This document shows positions 24,206-34,973 of a stretch of DNA of 64,000 nucleotides, in pieces. Source of the stretch: Acidobacteriota bacterium. Its GTDB lineage: Bacteria; Acidobacteriota; Vicinamibacteria; Vicinamibacterales; UBA8438. The translations under genes and the position numbers were made by a program. The stretch spans positions 73,932 to 137,931 of the forward strand of contig VXRJ01000019.1 in the NCBI GenBank assembly GCA_009838525.1, written 5' to 3'. The notes under the pieces are model-generated. The model was not told the DNA's origin, searched no databases, and saw nothing but the letters and a program-made list of their open reading frames with translations. Position 1 is the first letter of the stretch. Each line of letters begins with the position of its first letter.

Positions 24206-25371
24206 GCGCGCGCGACTACTACGAAGTGCTCGGCGTCTCCCGCGATGTGGACGAGCAATCGTTGAAGCGCGCCTACCGCAAGCTCGCCCTGCAGCATCAC
24301 CCTGACCGCAATCCCAACGACGCCGAGGCGGAGGCGCGATTCAAGGAGGCAGCCGAAGCGTACGCCGTGCTGGCGGACCCCGAGAAGCGGGCCCGTTATG
24401 ACCGGTTCGGTCACGCTGGCGTGCGGGGCGCCGGAGCGGGGGGCATCGACCCATCTACCTTCGCCGACTTCAACGACATTTTCTCCGGCCTCGGCGACCT
24501 GTTCGGTTTCGGCGATGTCTTCGGCGGCGGCACGCGCCGGCGGCAGGGACCGATTGAGGGAAGCGATCTGCGGTACGACCTGCAGATTCCCCTTGAGGAA
24601 GCGGCGGTGGGCCACGAAGCGACGCTTCGCATTCCACGGGAAGAGGCCTGCGACGACTGCAGCGGGTCCGGCGCCGCGCCGGGAACCGGACCTGAACGCT
24701 GCGCGCCTTGCGGAGGGCGCGGACAGGTTCGATCCCAGCATGGCTTTCTCACGGTCGCACGGCCCTGTTCGCGGTGCGGCGGAAGCGGCCAGGTGATAGC
24801 CACCCCGTGCGTGGCCTGCCGCGGCAGGGGCCGCACGACGCAGGAACGGACGATCACCGTCCGGGTGCCGGCGGGAGTAGACAGCGGACAGCGGCTCAGA
24901 ATCGTCGGTGAGGGCGAGCATGGCCTCCGGGGCGGCCCGGCGGGCGACCTGTACGTCGTGGTCCATGTCAAGGAGCACCCGGTGTTCCGTCGCGACGGTG
25001 CGCACCTGCTGTGCGGGGTGTCGACGGGATTCCCGACCCTCGCACTCGGTGGCGAGGTGACGGTCCCGACGCTGAACGGCGACGCGACACTGAAGGTGCC
25101 CAAGGGAACGCAACCGGGAGAACGGTTCCGCCTGCGCGGCAAGGGCCTGCCCCACATGCAGGGCCGCGGACAGGGTGACCTCTATGTCGACCTGAAAGTG
25201 CAGGTGCCGAAACGACTGTCCAGCGAACAGAAGCGCCTGATTGAAGCGCTGCGCGAGACGATGCCGGGGGAAGGCGTCGCGCGCGCGCACGACCTCGCCG
25301 GCACGGAACGGGACGACACCCAGGACGACGACCGCCCGTTCCTGGATCGGATGAAGGACATCTTTGGCTGA
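24202..25371 (+). CDS. dnaJ: Chaperone DnaJ
   Basis: 389 residues with all domains of a type I DnaJ. J domain (1-70) with the HPD motif (LQHHPDRNPND), Gly/Phe-rich linker (about 72-115), a zinc-binding domain with four CxxCxGxG-type repeats (CDDCSGSG, CAPCGGRG, CSRCGGSG, CVACRGRG), and C-terminal substrate-binding domains. It delivers unfolded clients to DnaK. ATGA overlap with grpE; its end overlaps the TTG start of prmA by 8 bp. Confidence 0.96.
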   Translation: MSARDYYEVLGVSRDVDEQSLKRAYRKLALQHHPDRNPNDAEAEARFKEAAEAYAVLADPEKRARYDRFGHAGVRGAGAGGIDPSTFADFNDIFSGLGDLFGFGDVFGGGTRRRQGPIEGSDLRYDLQIPLEEAAVGHEATLRIPREEACDDCSGSGAAPGTGPERCAPCGGRGQVRSQHGFLTVARPCSRCGGSGQVIATPCVACRGRGRTTQERTITVRVPAGVDSGQRLRIVGEGEHGLRGGPAGDLYVVVHVKEHPVFRRDGAHLLCGVSTGFPTLALGGEVTVPTLNGDATLKVPKGTQPGERFRLRGKGLPHMQGRGQGDLYVDLKVQVPKRLSSEQKRLIEALRETMPGEGVARAHDLAGTERDDTQDDDRPFLDRMKDIFG

Positions 25372-26284
25372 CGGGTCGCGGCCGGATCGCCCGGCGCTCG
25401 ACATCCAGCTCCCCGCGACACGCCCCGCGCTCCAGCCCCGCCTCGACGCTCTGCTCGACGACTTCGATCCGTTCGCCATCGAGGAAACGGCCGGCGGCAG
25501 GTGTCGTGTCTACTTCTTCTCCGCCCGGTCGCGCGACGAGGCGGCGCGCGCGATCGACGTTGCTCTCACAACGGACGGGGCCTCGGCGACGCCGATCGAC
25601 ATTCCGGACGACGGTTGGGCGGAACGATCCCAGGGCGGCCTCGAGGCGGTGCGCGTCGGCGATATCGTCGTGGCGCCACCGTGGGATCGGCCCGCGCCCG
25701 ACGATGACGCCATCGTGGTCGAGATCACGCCGTCGACCGGCTTCGGCACCGGCCACCACGCGACCACGCGTCTCTGCCTGTCACTCATGCAACGGCTGCG
25801 CCCGCAGATCGCCGAGAGCCGCCGGGTGATCGACCTCGGAACCGGATCCGGCGTGCTCGCCATCGCGGCAATCCGCCTCGGCGCACGCCATGTGAGTGGG
25901 CTTGATCGCGATCCGGATGCCTTGCGCAACGCGCGGCACAACATGGAGCGCAACGGTGTCGACCACCGTACCCGATGCGGGCGCCCGCCGCGGCATCGGT
26001 CGATTGAGCTGGTCAAGGCCGACCTGACGATTAACGGCGCCAGCAACGGTCGTGCCGATGTCGTTCTCGCGAACCTGACCGGGACGCTCTTCGAGCAACA
26101 GGCCGACACGATAGGGCGATACGTCGGACCGGGCGGCCTGCTGATTGCCAGCGGCTTCACGGAGGAAGAAGACCGACAGGTCCGGGCGGCGCTCGGCAAC
26201 GCACTGACGCTCGTCGCACGCGAGACGGAGGACAACTGGGTCGGCGCGGCATTCCGCCGATCGGGAGCTGGCAGCCCGCGATGA
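25364..26284 (+). CDS. prmA: Ribosomal protein L11 methyltransferase PrmA
   Basis: 306 residues, starting at a TTG (25364) within the end of dnaJ; no closer ATG or GTG gives the full N-terminal domain. The SAM-binding motif is IDLGTGSGVLAIAAIRLGA, preceded by TPSTGFGTGHHATTRLCL, the PrmA hallmark; motif IV is VLANLTG. It methylates ribosomal protein L11 in the cytoplasm. A short Arg/His-rich insertion (TRCGRPPRHRSIE) sits between motifs II and IV. The gene overlaps rsmE by 4 bp. Confidence 0.92.
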   Translation: MADGSRPDRPALDIQLPATRPALQPRLDALLDDFDPFAIEETAGGRCRVYFFSARSRDEAARAIDVALTTDGASATPIDIPDDGWAERSQGGLEAVRVGDIVVAPPWDRPAPDDDAIVVEITPSTGFGTGHHATTRLCLSLMQRLRPQIAESRRVIDLGTGSGVLAIAAIRLGARHVSGLDRDPDALRNARHNMERNGVDHRTRCGRPPRHRSIELVKADLTINGASNGRADVVLANLTGTLFEQQADTIGRYVGPGGLLIASGFTEEEDRQVRAALGNALTLVARETEDNWVGAAFRRSGAGSPR

Positions 26285-27051
26285 CCGTGCGGCGCTTCCA
26301 CGCTCCCATCATTCCGGCCGCCGGCGGGGCCCTGCCGCTTTCGCCGGAAGAAGGTCGCCACCTCGTCCGCGTCCTCCGCCTGCACACCGGCGCCACGATC
26401 CGGATCTTCGACGGCAACGGTCGCGAACACGAAGCGACGGTCGAGCAGGACGATCCACGTCATGTCATCGTTCGCGTCGGCAATCCGATCGAACCGGTGC
26501 CACCGCCGCGGATCCCGGTGACACTTGCCGTCACCCTCCTCAAGGGCCGGAAGCTGGATGACGTCGTCCGGGACGCGACAGCGCTCGGCGTGTCGGCGAT
26601 TGTGCCCGTGGTCAGCCGGCGCGCCGGCGCGGCGCCCGGCGCCGGAGGGCGCCATCTGGCCGACCGCTGGCGAGGTGTCGCCATCGCGAGCGCCAAGCAG
26701 TGCGGGAGTGCGGTCGTGCCGGAAGTGCATGCGCCGTTGGCCTACGAGTCGTTGCTGGCGAATGCGCGGTCAGGCGACGCGTTGCGGATACTCCTGCTGG
26801 AACCGTCCGCCGAAGCCCCGGCGGGCACGTCTCGGACGGGTCCGGCGCCCCTCACGTCCCTCCGTACCGAGCCTGCCCCGCCAGGCGCCATCGTCGCGAT
26901 CGGACCGGAAGGCGGCTGGACGCCCGACGAAGCCTCGCTCGCCATCGGCGCGGGGTTCCGCCCAATGAGCCTCGGGCATCGCACTCTCCGCGCGGATTTG
27001 GTCCCTGTCGTCGCACTGTCCATCCTTCGATCCGTCTGGGACGATCTCTGA
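26281..27051 (+). CDS. rsmE: 16S rRNA m3U1498 methyltransferase RsmE
   Basis: 256 residues. The N-terminal PUA-like part includes EEGRHLVRVLRLHTGATIRIFDGNG. The C-terminal SPOUT knot domain has LLKGRKLDDVVRDATALGVSAIVPV and the SAM-binding IAIGPEGGWTPDEASLAIGAGFRPMSLGHRTLRADL in two adjoining blocks. ATG start at 26281 overlapping prmA (ATGA). Last gene of the hrcA-to-rsmE run. Confidence 0.95.
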   Translation: MTVRRFHAPIIPAAGGALPLSPEEGRHLVRVLRLHTGATIRIFDGNGREHEATVEQDDPRHVIVRVGNPIEPVPPPRIPVTLAVTLLKGRKLDDVVRDATALGVSAIVPVVSRRAGAAPGAGGRHLADRWRGVAIASAKQCGSAVVPEVHAPLAYESLLANARSGDALRILLLEPSAEAPAGTSRTGPAPLTSLRTEPAPPGAIVAIGPEGGWTPDEASLAIGAGFRPMSLGHRTLRADLVPVVALSILRSVWDDL

Positions 27052-27089
27052 TCGCTCTGATCGCGACGGGGCGGGGAAACGCGGCACGC

Positions 27090-27095
27090 TATACT
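27090..27095 (+). promoter_or_regulatory. -10 element giving a probably leaderless kinase mRNA
   Basis: TATACT at 27090-27095 ends 11 bases before the kinase ATG at 27107. Transcription would start at or a few bases ahead of the ATG, and no ribosome-binding site fits between. Confidence 0.45.
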
Positions 27096-27106
27096 CGCGA
27101 AGCCGC

Positions 27107-28138
27107 ATGCTGTTCCGGGGTCAGACGCTAGGCAAGTACAAGGTGGTGGCCCCGCTCGGAAGCGGCGGGTTCGGAGCCGTCTACCGTGCGCGCGACACCT
27201 GGATCGACAAGGACGTCGCGATAAAGGTCCCCCACAAGCAGAACCTGAACTTCACCGAGCTGCTCCAGGAACCGCGCCTGCTGGCCGCGCTCAACCACCC
27301 CAACATCGTCTCCATCACGACGGCGGAGAAGCAGGACAACCTCTTCTTCATCGTCATGGAGTACGTCCCCGGCGAAACACTCGAGACGATCATCGGCGAG
27401 AGCGGCGGCCTCACTCCGGAGCGGACCACGGACTACGCCGCGCAGATCGCGCGCGCGCTCGTCCACGCGCACGAGCAGGGCGTCATTCACCGCGACCTGC
27501 GCCCCCCCAACATCCTGGTGTCCGAGAAGGGCGTGCTCAAGGTCGCCGACTTCGGCACCTCCCGTTTTCTGGAACTGGCCGCGCACAGCACCACAGTCAT
27601 CGGCAGCCCGCCCTACATGGCGCCGGAACAATTCACCGGCAAGGCGGTCTTCGCTTCGGACATCTATTCGTTGGGCATCACGATGTACCAGATGCTGACC
27701 GGCGTGCTGCCCTACGAACCGCCGCCACCCAACGAGCTGGACCGGCTGATGAGCGGGGAACTGGTCCGCGCCCCGCGACACGAGAACCCGGAAGTACCGA
27801 AAGCACTGAGCGACATCGTGGTGAAGGCGCTCGCGCCGGACATCTCCCGCCGCTACCAGCGCGCCACGGACCTGCTGAGCGACCTGGAACCCACGACCAG
27901 GCGCAGTGGGCAACCACCCGTCGCGGCAGCGGTGGGGAGCGAGGGCCGGCCGGCGGCAGCGGGCGACGGCGGCCAGCAGGCCAGAACGTCGACCCAGGTC
28001 GAAGCGGGCAGCGTCGTCACCACCCTTCCCCGCCGGAAGGCCGAGCCGACCCCGGGCGCACGTCGGATCTGCCCGTCGTGCCATCGGCCCCTTCACGCGC
28101 GGGCGGTCGAGTGCCCTTTCTGTGGCGAAGCGGCCTAG
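27107..28138 (+). CDS. Serine/threonine protein kinase with C-terminal zinc ribbon
   Basis: 343 residues, cytoplasmic, with no membrane segment. Bacterial Hanks-type kinase domain at 10-265: Gly loop GSGGFGAVY (from residue 18), ATP lysine Lys40, catalytic loop HRDLRPPN with Asp130, DFG Asp148, and APEQ. The catalytic loop has Arg where Ser/Thr kinases normally have Lys (HRDLK), a form more usual in tyrosine kinases. A disordered linker (about 270-320) leads to a zinc ribbon CPSC...CPFC at the extreme C-terminus. The TAG is followed at once by a palindromic repeat. Targets unknown. Confidence 0.9.
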   Translation: MLFRGQTLGKYKVVAPLGSGGFGAVYRARDTWIDKDVAIKVPHKQNLNFTELLQEPRLLAALNHPNIVSITTAEKQDNLFFIVMEYVPGETLETIIGESGGLTPERTTDYAAQIARALVHAHEQGVIHRDLRPPNILVSEKGVLKVADFGTSRFLELAAHSTTVIGSPPYMAPEQFTGKAVFASDIYSLGITMYQMLTGVLPYEPPPPNELDRLMSGELVRAPRHENPEVPKALSDIVVKALAPDISRRYQRATDLLSDLEPTTRRSGQPPVAAAVGSEGRPAAAGDGGQQARTSTQVEAGSVVTTLPRRKAEPTPGARRICPSCHRPLHARAVECPFCGEAA

Positions 28139-28182
28139 CAGCCCGTGGTCTCGCTGCTACGCGGGGTATCACCACGGGCTGC
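28138..28182. repeat. Dispersed palindromic repeat, copy A (possible terminator)
   Basis: Perfect 12-base arms (28138-28149 and 28171-28182) enclose 21 bases, starting at the last base of the kinase stop codon. About 34 bases of this element recur in opposite orientation at 36304-36336 with about 30 identities. It could act as a terminator for the kinase gene or as a REP-like mobile palindrome. Confidence 0.6.
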
Positions 28183-28273
28183 CAAGCCGTCACCGAACGC
28201 TGCCGTGCGCCGTCAGCGAGGCGGGTCCGAGTAAACTGGGCAGGCTCATCCCAAGAACGTTGGGGAGGAAACC

Positions 28274-29191
28274 GTGTTCAGAACCTGTCTCCTGTCGGCG
28301 CTTGTGGTCACCGGCGTTCTCTCGGTCGTGCTCACCGCGCAGCCTGACGGCGCGCCGCCCACACCGCCGTTGCGGCTGGAGCAGCTCGACGACAAGCTCT
28401 ACGTCCTGCACGGCGGCTGCATGTGCGGCAACACGCTGTTCTACGTGGCAGACGGCGGCGTCGTGATGGTCGACACCAAGGTAGCGGGCCAGGGCCCCGC
28501 CATTCTCGAGCAGCTCCGCGACGTCACCGACAAGCCGGTGGCGATGATCATCAACACGCACACCCACTTCGATCACACCGGGAGCAATGCCGAGTTCGGA
28601 GCGGTCGAGCGGATCGTGGCGCACGAGAACGCGCGGGCCAGCCTGATGAGGACGAGTTGCGCCCCGGTAACCAATTGCGGTGCTTTCAAGGGAGAGAATG
28701 CGCGATTCCTGCCCAACGTCACGTTCAGCGACAACCGCACCCTGGAAGTCGGCGCGGACAGCATCGAGCTTCACTATTTCGGACCCGGCCACACCAACGG
28801 AGACACCTGGATAGTCTTTCCCGACATCCGGGTCGCCATGGGCGGAGACCTCTTCGGCGCCAAGGGAGTGCCGTACATCGACACCGACAACGGCGGCACC
28901 GCGCTCGGCTACGACGACACGATCGCGCGCGCGGTAGCCGGACTGGAGGGTGCGGTGGACACCGTGATCTCCGGACACGTGGAGGCGTATCCCTGGAACG
29001 ACCTTGTCCGCTACGCCGAATTCCAGCGGCACCTGGAAGCCACCGTGCTCGACGAGACCGAGCAGGGACGCACCGCGGAGGAGATTGCCGCTGACTACGC
29101 GCCGCCAACTCATCTGGAGGACTTCTCGTTCTTCGAGCCCTTCGCAACCAACTTCGTGCGCCTGCTGCAGGAAGAAGCCAACAACCGCTAG
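28274..29191 (+). CDS. Metallo-beta-lactamase-fold hydrolase, exported
   Basis: 305 residues, GTG start at 28274, Sec leader to about VVLTAQ. The zinc motif HTHFDH is at residues 96-101, followed by the third ligand region GPGHTNGDTWIVF and Asp in GGDLFGA, and a late ligand in ISGHVEAYPW. This is the glyoxalase II/quinoprotein-relay/SoxH-like exported MBL group; the substrate is unknown. A Cys-rich segment after the zinc motif (HGGCMCG, TSCAPVTNCGAF) could form disulfides. It is a paralogue of the partial gene at the left edge. Confidence 0.88.
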   Translation: MFRTCLLSALVVTGVLSVVLTAQPDGAPPTPPLRLEQLDDKLYVLHGGCMCGNTLFYVADGGVVMVDTKVAGQGPAILEQLRDVTDKPVAMIINTHTHFDHTGSNAEFGAVERIVAHENARASLMRTSCAPVTNCGAFKGENARFLPNVTFSDNRTLEVGADSIELHYFGPGHTNGDTWIVFPDIRVAMGGDLFGAKGVPYIDTDNGGTALGYDDTIARAVAGLEGAVDTVISGHVEAYPWNDLVRYAEFQRHLEATVLDETEQGRTAEEIAADYAPPTHLEDFSFFEPFATNFVRLLQEEANNR

Positions 29192-29278
29192 CCGCCTTGC
29201 CAGAAACCGCGGCCGCCACCTACACTGGAACATTGGTGGCAACTCGCTCACCACAGGCGAGTTGAAAGCAGGGAGACC

Positions 29279-30253
29279 ATGAGTTTCGGCAGCGGCCGCA
29301 TCTGGATGAACGGGACGCTGGTCGACTGGAAGGACGCGAAGATCCATATCGGATCGCACGTGATCCACTACGGCAGCGGCATCTTCGAAGGCGCGCGCTG
29401 CTATGACACACCGGCCGGCTCGGCCGTCTTCCGCCTCGATTCCCACGTCCGCCGCTTCTACGACTCGGCGAAGATCTACCGGATGGAATACGCGCTGAGC
29501 CAGGCGGAGTTCTCCGACGCGGTGCTCGACACGATCCGCGCCAACGGCTACCGGGCCTGTTACGTTCGGCCGCTGATGTACCGCGGCTACGACACCCTCG
29601 GGGTCAATCCGCTGGGTTGCCCGGTTGAGGCAGCCATCCTCGTCTGGGAGTGGGGCGCCTACCTGGGCGACGACGCGCTCGAGCATGGCGTCGACGTTCA
29701 GGTAAGTTCCTGGGGCCGCGGCGCACCGAACCGTTTCCCGTCGATGTCGAAGTGCACGGCCAACTACGCGAATGCCCAGTTGATCAAGATGGAGGCCACG
29801 CTCCAGGGCTACGCCGAGGGCATCGCGCTCGACCCGCAGGGCTTCGTGAGCGAAGGAAGCGGCCAGAACATCTTCCTCGTCCGGGACAACATCATCACGA
29901 CACCGCCCCTCGCCGACTCGATTCTCCCGGGCATCACGCGCGACGTGGTGATCACGCTGGCCGCCGACCTCGGCTACGAGGTGCGGTACGCGACGCTGCC
30001 GCGCGAGATGCTCTACATCGCCGACGAGGTGTTCTTTACGGGCACCGCGGCGGAGATTACGCCGGTCCGTTCGATCGACAAGATCACGATCGGCGATGGT
30101 GCACGCGGTCCCGTCACCGCGGAGATCCAGCAACGCTTCTTCGACGTGATCAACGGCCACGTCCCCGACACCCACGGCTGGCTCACGTTCGTCTATGGCG
30201 GCGCGGCGCAGCCTGCCGCTTCCGGGACCGCGGCGGGCACTCTGCGAACCTGA
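29279..30253 (+). CDS. ilvE: Branched-chain amino acid aminotransferase
   Basis: 324 residues, fold type IV PLP enzyme. Signatures: HVIHYGSGIFEGARCY near the N-terminus, the PLP lysine Lys158 (SMSKCTANYANAQLIKMEA), and EGSGQNIFLVRDNIITTPP. It interconverts branched-chain amino acids with 2-oxoacids in the cytoplasm. ATG at 29279 with AGGGAGACC upstream. The C-terminal 20 residues (GGAAQPAASGTAAGT) are low complexity. recX follows 10 bp later. Confidence 0.93.
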   Translation: MSFGSGRIWMNGTLVDWKDAKIHIGSHVIHYGSGIFEGARCYDTPAGSAVFRLDSHVRRFYDSAKIYRMEYALSQAEFSDAVLDTIRANGYRACYVRPLMYRGYDTLGVNPLGCPVEAAILVWEWGAYLGDDALEHGVDVQVSSWGRGAPNRFPSMSKCTANYANAQLIKMEATLQGYAEGIALDPQGFVSEGSGQNIFLVRDNIITTPPLADSILPGITRDVVITLAADLGYEVRYATLPREMLYIADEVFFTGTAAEITPVRSIDKITIGDGARGPVTAEIQQRFFDVINGHVPDTHGWLTFVYGGAAQPAASGTAAGTLRT

Positions 30254-30263
30254 TCCGCCGCTC

Positions 30264-30755
30264 GTGACCACCTCTCCTTACGCGGCGGCGCTCGCGCTGC
30301 TGGCCGGGCGGGAATTGTCCGCAGCGCAGCTTACCGAACGCCTCGTCACCAAGGGCTACGAACCGGACGAGGCGACGGCCGCGGTGGCGCGGCTCAAGAC
30401 CGAGGGCGCGGTGGACGACCAGCGGGCCGCGGCGATGATCGCGCGCCGCGCCGCGACAATAGCGCACCGGGGCCCGCATCGGGCCCGGCGGGAGATCGAG
30501 GCGGCGGGAATCGCCTCCGATGTGGCGCGCGCGGCGGTGGACCAGGCGTACTCCGAGGCGGGGGACGCCGTCGTGCTGGAACGCGCCCTGGACCGGCGGC
30601 TCAGGGGGCCGGTCCGCGACCGGAAGCACTTCGAGAGACTCTGCCGCTACCTCATCCGCCAGGGGTTCGACAGCGGCGCGGCGATCGCGGCCGTTCGCGC
30701 CCGGGTCGGCCCCGACGATCCGGACGCCGACGCGGATGTCGACGCGGCGCCGTGA
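30264..30755 (+). CDS. recX: Recombination regulator RecX
   Basis: 163 residues from the GTG at 30264. Three tandem three-helix repeats typical of RecX are visible: ALALLAGRELSAAQLTERLVTKGYEPDEATAAVARL, then DDQRAAAMIARRAA and RARREIEAAGIASDVARAAVDQAY, then the last repeat with LCRYLIRQGFDSGAAIAAV. RecX modulates RecA filaments. recA is not adjacent; it sits between ilvE and alaS (recX-alaS adjacency is common). The acidic Asp-rich tail (DDPDADADVDAAP) is not part of the fold. Confidence 0.88.
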   Translation: MTTSPYAAALALLAGRELSAAQLTERLVTKGYEPDEATAAVARLKTEGAVDDQRAAAMIARRAATIAHRGPHRARREIEAAGIASDVARAAVDQAYSEAGDAVVLERALDRRLRGPVRDRKHFERLCRYLIRQGFDSGAAIAAVRARVGPDDPDADADVDAAP

Positions 30756-30792
30756 CCCGTCCATTGCGCCCCCTGTGTCAGAATTGACCCGC

Positions 30793-33603
<2,811 letters not shown>

Positions 33604-33642
33604 CCTGCCTGCACTCACCAACCCAACGAAGCTACCGGAACG

Positions 33643-34065
33643 ATGCGGCCGACGGACCGTGACAGGCCCGAGGAAAGCAACGCGCCGGCGGAACCGGTCC
33701 GTCTCGACGTCTGGCTCGACGTCGCCTGCCTGTTCCGCACCCGGTCGGAAGCTCAGCGCGCGGTGAAAGGCGGCAAGGTCTCCGTCAACGGCGCCCACGC
33801 GAAACCGAACCGCGAGGTGCGCCCCGGCGACGTGTTGCGCATCACCCGGCCGCAGGGAGTCACCCAGGTAGTCGCCGTGACCGCGCTTGCCGACCGTCAC
33901 ATTCCGAAGAACGAGGCTCGCGCGTTGTACGACGACCGCACCCCACCCCCCTCGCAGGAAGAACTCGACTTCCGCCGCTTCGTCCGGCGCGTGGGCCAGG
34001 CAAACGCTTCGAACCGGCCGGACAAGCGCCAGCGCCGCCAGTTGCGCTCGCTGAAGGGCCGCTGA
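33643..34065 (+). CDS. S4-domain RNA-binding protein (Hsp15-like)
   Basis: 140 residues. The S4 domain covers about 24-75 (RLDVWLDVACLFRTRSEAQRAVKGGKVSVNG, then KPNREVRPGDVLRI), followed by a basic tail (RPDKRQRRQLRSLKGR). Hsp15 proteins bind stalled 50S subunits carrying nascent chains, which fits this length and tail. ATG at 33643, 39 bp after alaS, so possibly co-transcribed with it. Confidence 0.85.
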   Translation: MRPTDRDRPEESNAPAEPVRLDVWLDVACLFRTRSEAQRAVKGGKVSVNGAHAKPNREVRPGDVLRITRPQGVTQVVAVTALADRHIPKNEARALYDDRTPPPSQEELDFRRFVRRVGQANASNRPDKRQRRQLRSLKGR

Positions 34066-34105
34066 CCAGGAGCCCCGCAATGCTCACCGGCGCGTGTTGT
34101 CCCGG

Positions 34106-34474
34106 TCAGGGCAACAGATCTACGCCCCGGGTAAGCACCCTGTGCCACGACGGGTGGTCGGACCGGAGACGCGCCAGTTCCTCAAGCGTATAGGGAAACA
34201 GATCCAGCCCCACGGGGAACTGCATCGGCAGGTAGTCGCCGGCGCGCTCCCGAAGGGGCTTGTCGGAGCGCACGAGGGCGAGGCAGACATCAACGTCGCT
34301 GCCCGGAGATGGAATCCCGTGCACGCGCGACCCGAACCATACGATGCGCCGCACCTCCGGCCTGTGCTCGGCAATCCCTGCCGCCCAACGGCGAACCGCC
34401 CGCTCAACGGCCGCTTCGTTGTTCGGCTTGACGACGAGCGAAGGCGATGAGCCGCTCGGCGCAGGCAATGGCAT
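34106..34474 (-). CDS. MNT-type nucleotidyltransferase, antitoxin of a HEPN/MNT pair
   Basis: About 122 residues from the ATG at 34474; an in-frame start at 34522 is possible. The minimal nucleotidyltransferase motif is FGSRVHGIPSPGSDVDV, with Gly48-Ser49 and Asp60/Asp62 as metal ligands. In the best-studied HEPN/MNT systems the MNT protein AMPylates the HEPN toxin to silence it. The gene overlaps the end of the HEPN gene by about 70 bp in a different frame, so translation is linked. Confidence 0.85.
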   Translation of the reverse strand: MPLPAPSGSSPSLVVKPNNEAAVERAVRRWAAGIAEHRPEVRRIVWFGSRVHGIPSPGSDVDVCLALVRSDKPLRERAGDYLPMQFPVGLDLFPYTLEELARLRSDHPSWHRVLTRGVDLLP

Positions 34475-34814
34475 CGTCCGAGTCCTTCCTGGTGTAGAAG
34501 TCCGCCGGCGTTCCCGCGTCAAGGCCGTTCGGGTAGCGCGTCGGAATGTAGTGCTTGTCGAGCGTCTTGGCGCAAATCACTAGCTCTTCCGGCGCGTCAT
34601 CCCCCGCGATGACACCGAGAAGCACCGTCACCGTATGGCCCCAGGCGTCGGCGCCGCGACTCATCAGGACAGCCTTGAGGGCCTTCTCCGCCGCCTGCTG
34701 GGAGGCGAAACAGGCCCAGTCGTGGGACTTGCCGTCTCTTGCGTGACGGGCAAGTCGAAGGTCGGCGTCGGCCTGGCGAAGCCAGTCGGCGTGTCTGGAA
34801 GCCACCGGAGACAT
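34404..34814 (-). CDS. HEPN-domain protein, RNase toxin of a HEPN/MNT pair
   Basis: 136 residues, all-helical. The HEPN core is HADWLRQADADLRLARHARDG, SHDWACFASQQAAEKALKAVL and the RNase motif Rx4-6H as Arg53-His60 (RGADAWGH). It is upstream of, and overlaps, the MNT gene, the usual order of the module. Expected to cleave RNA unless modified by its partner. First element of the accessory island running to about 42.8 kb. Confidence 0.88.
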   Translation of the reverse strand: MSPVASRHADWLRQADADLRLARHARDGKSHDWACFASQQAAEKALKAVLMSRGADAWGHTVTVLLGVIAGDDAPEELVICAKTLDKHYIPTRYPNGLDAGTPADFYTRKDSDDAIACAERLIAFARRQAEQRSGR

Positions 34815-34973
34815 TCTAAGGGGATGTCCAAGGTCATTGGTATCGAACGCCCTGCCGACGGGTTCGACACACTGGTTGGATCGAAGAAGGATTCATGCGA
34901 AAAGAACATCTTGCGCGGCTGAACCGGCTCGTCGTTAGCGCCGCCCTGTCCGCCCTGCTCGACGGGAATCCCT

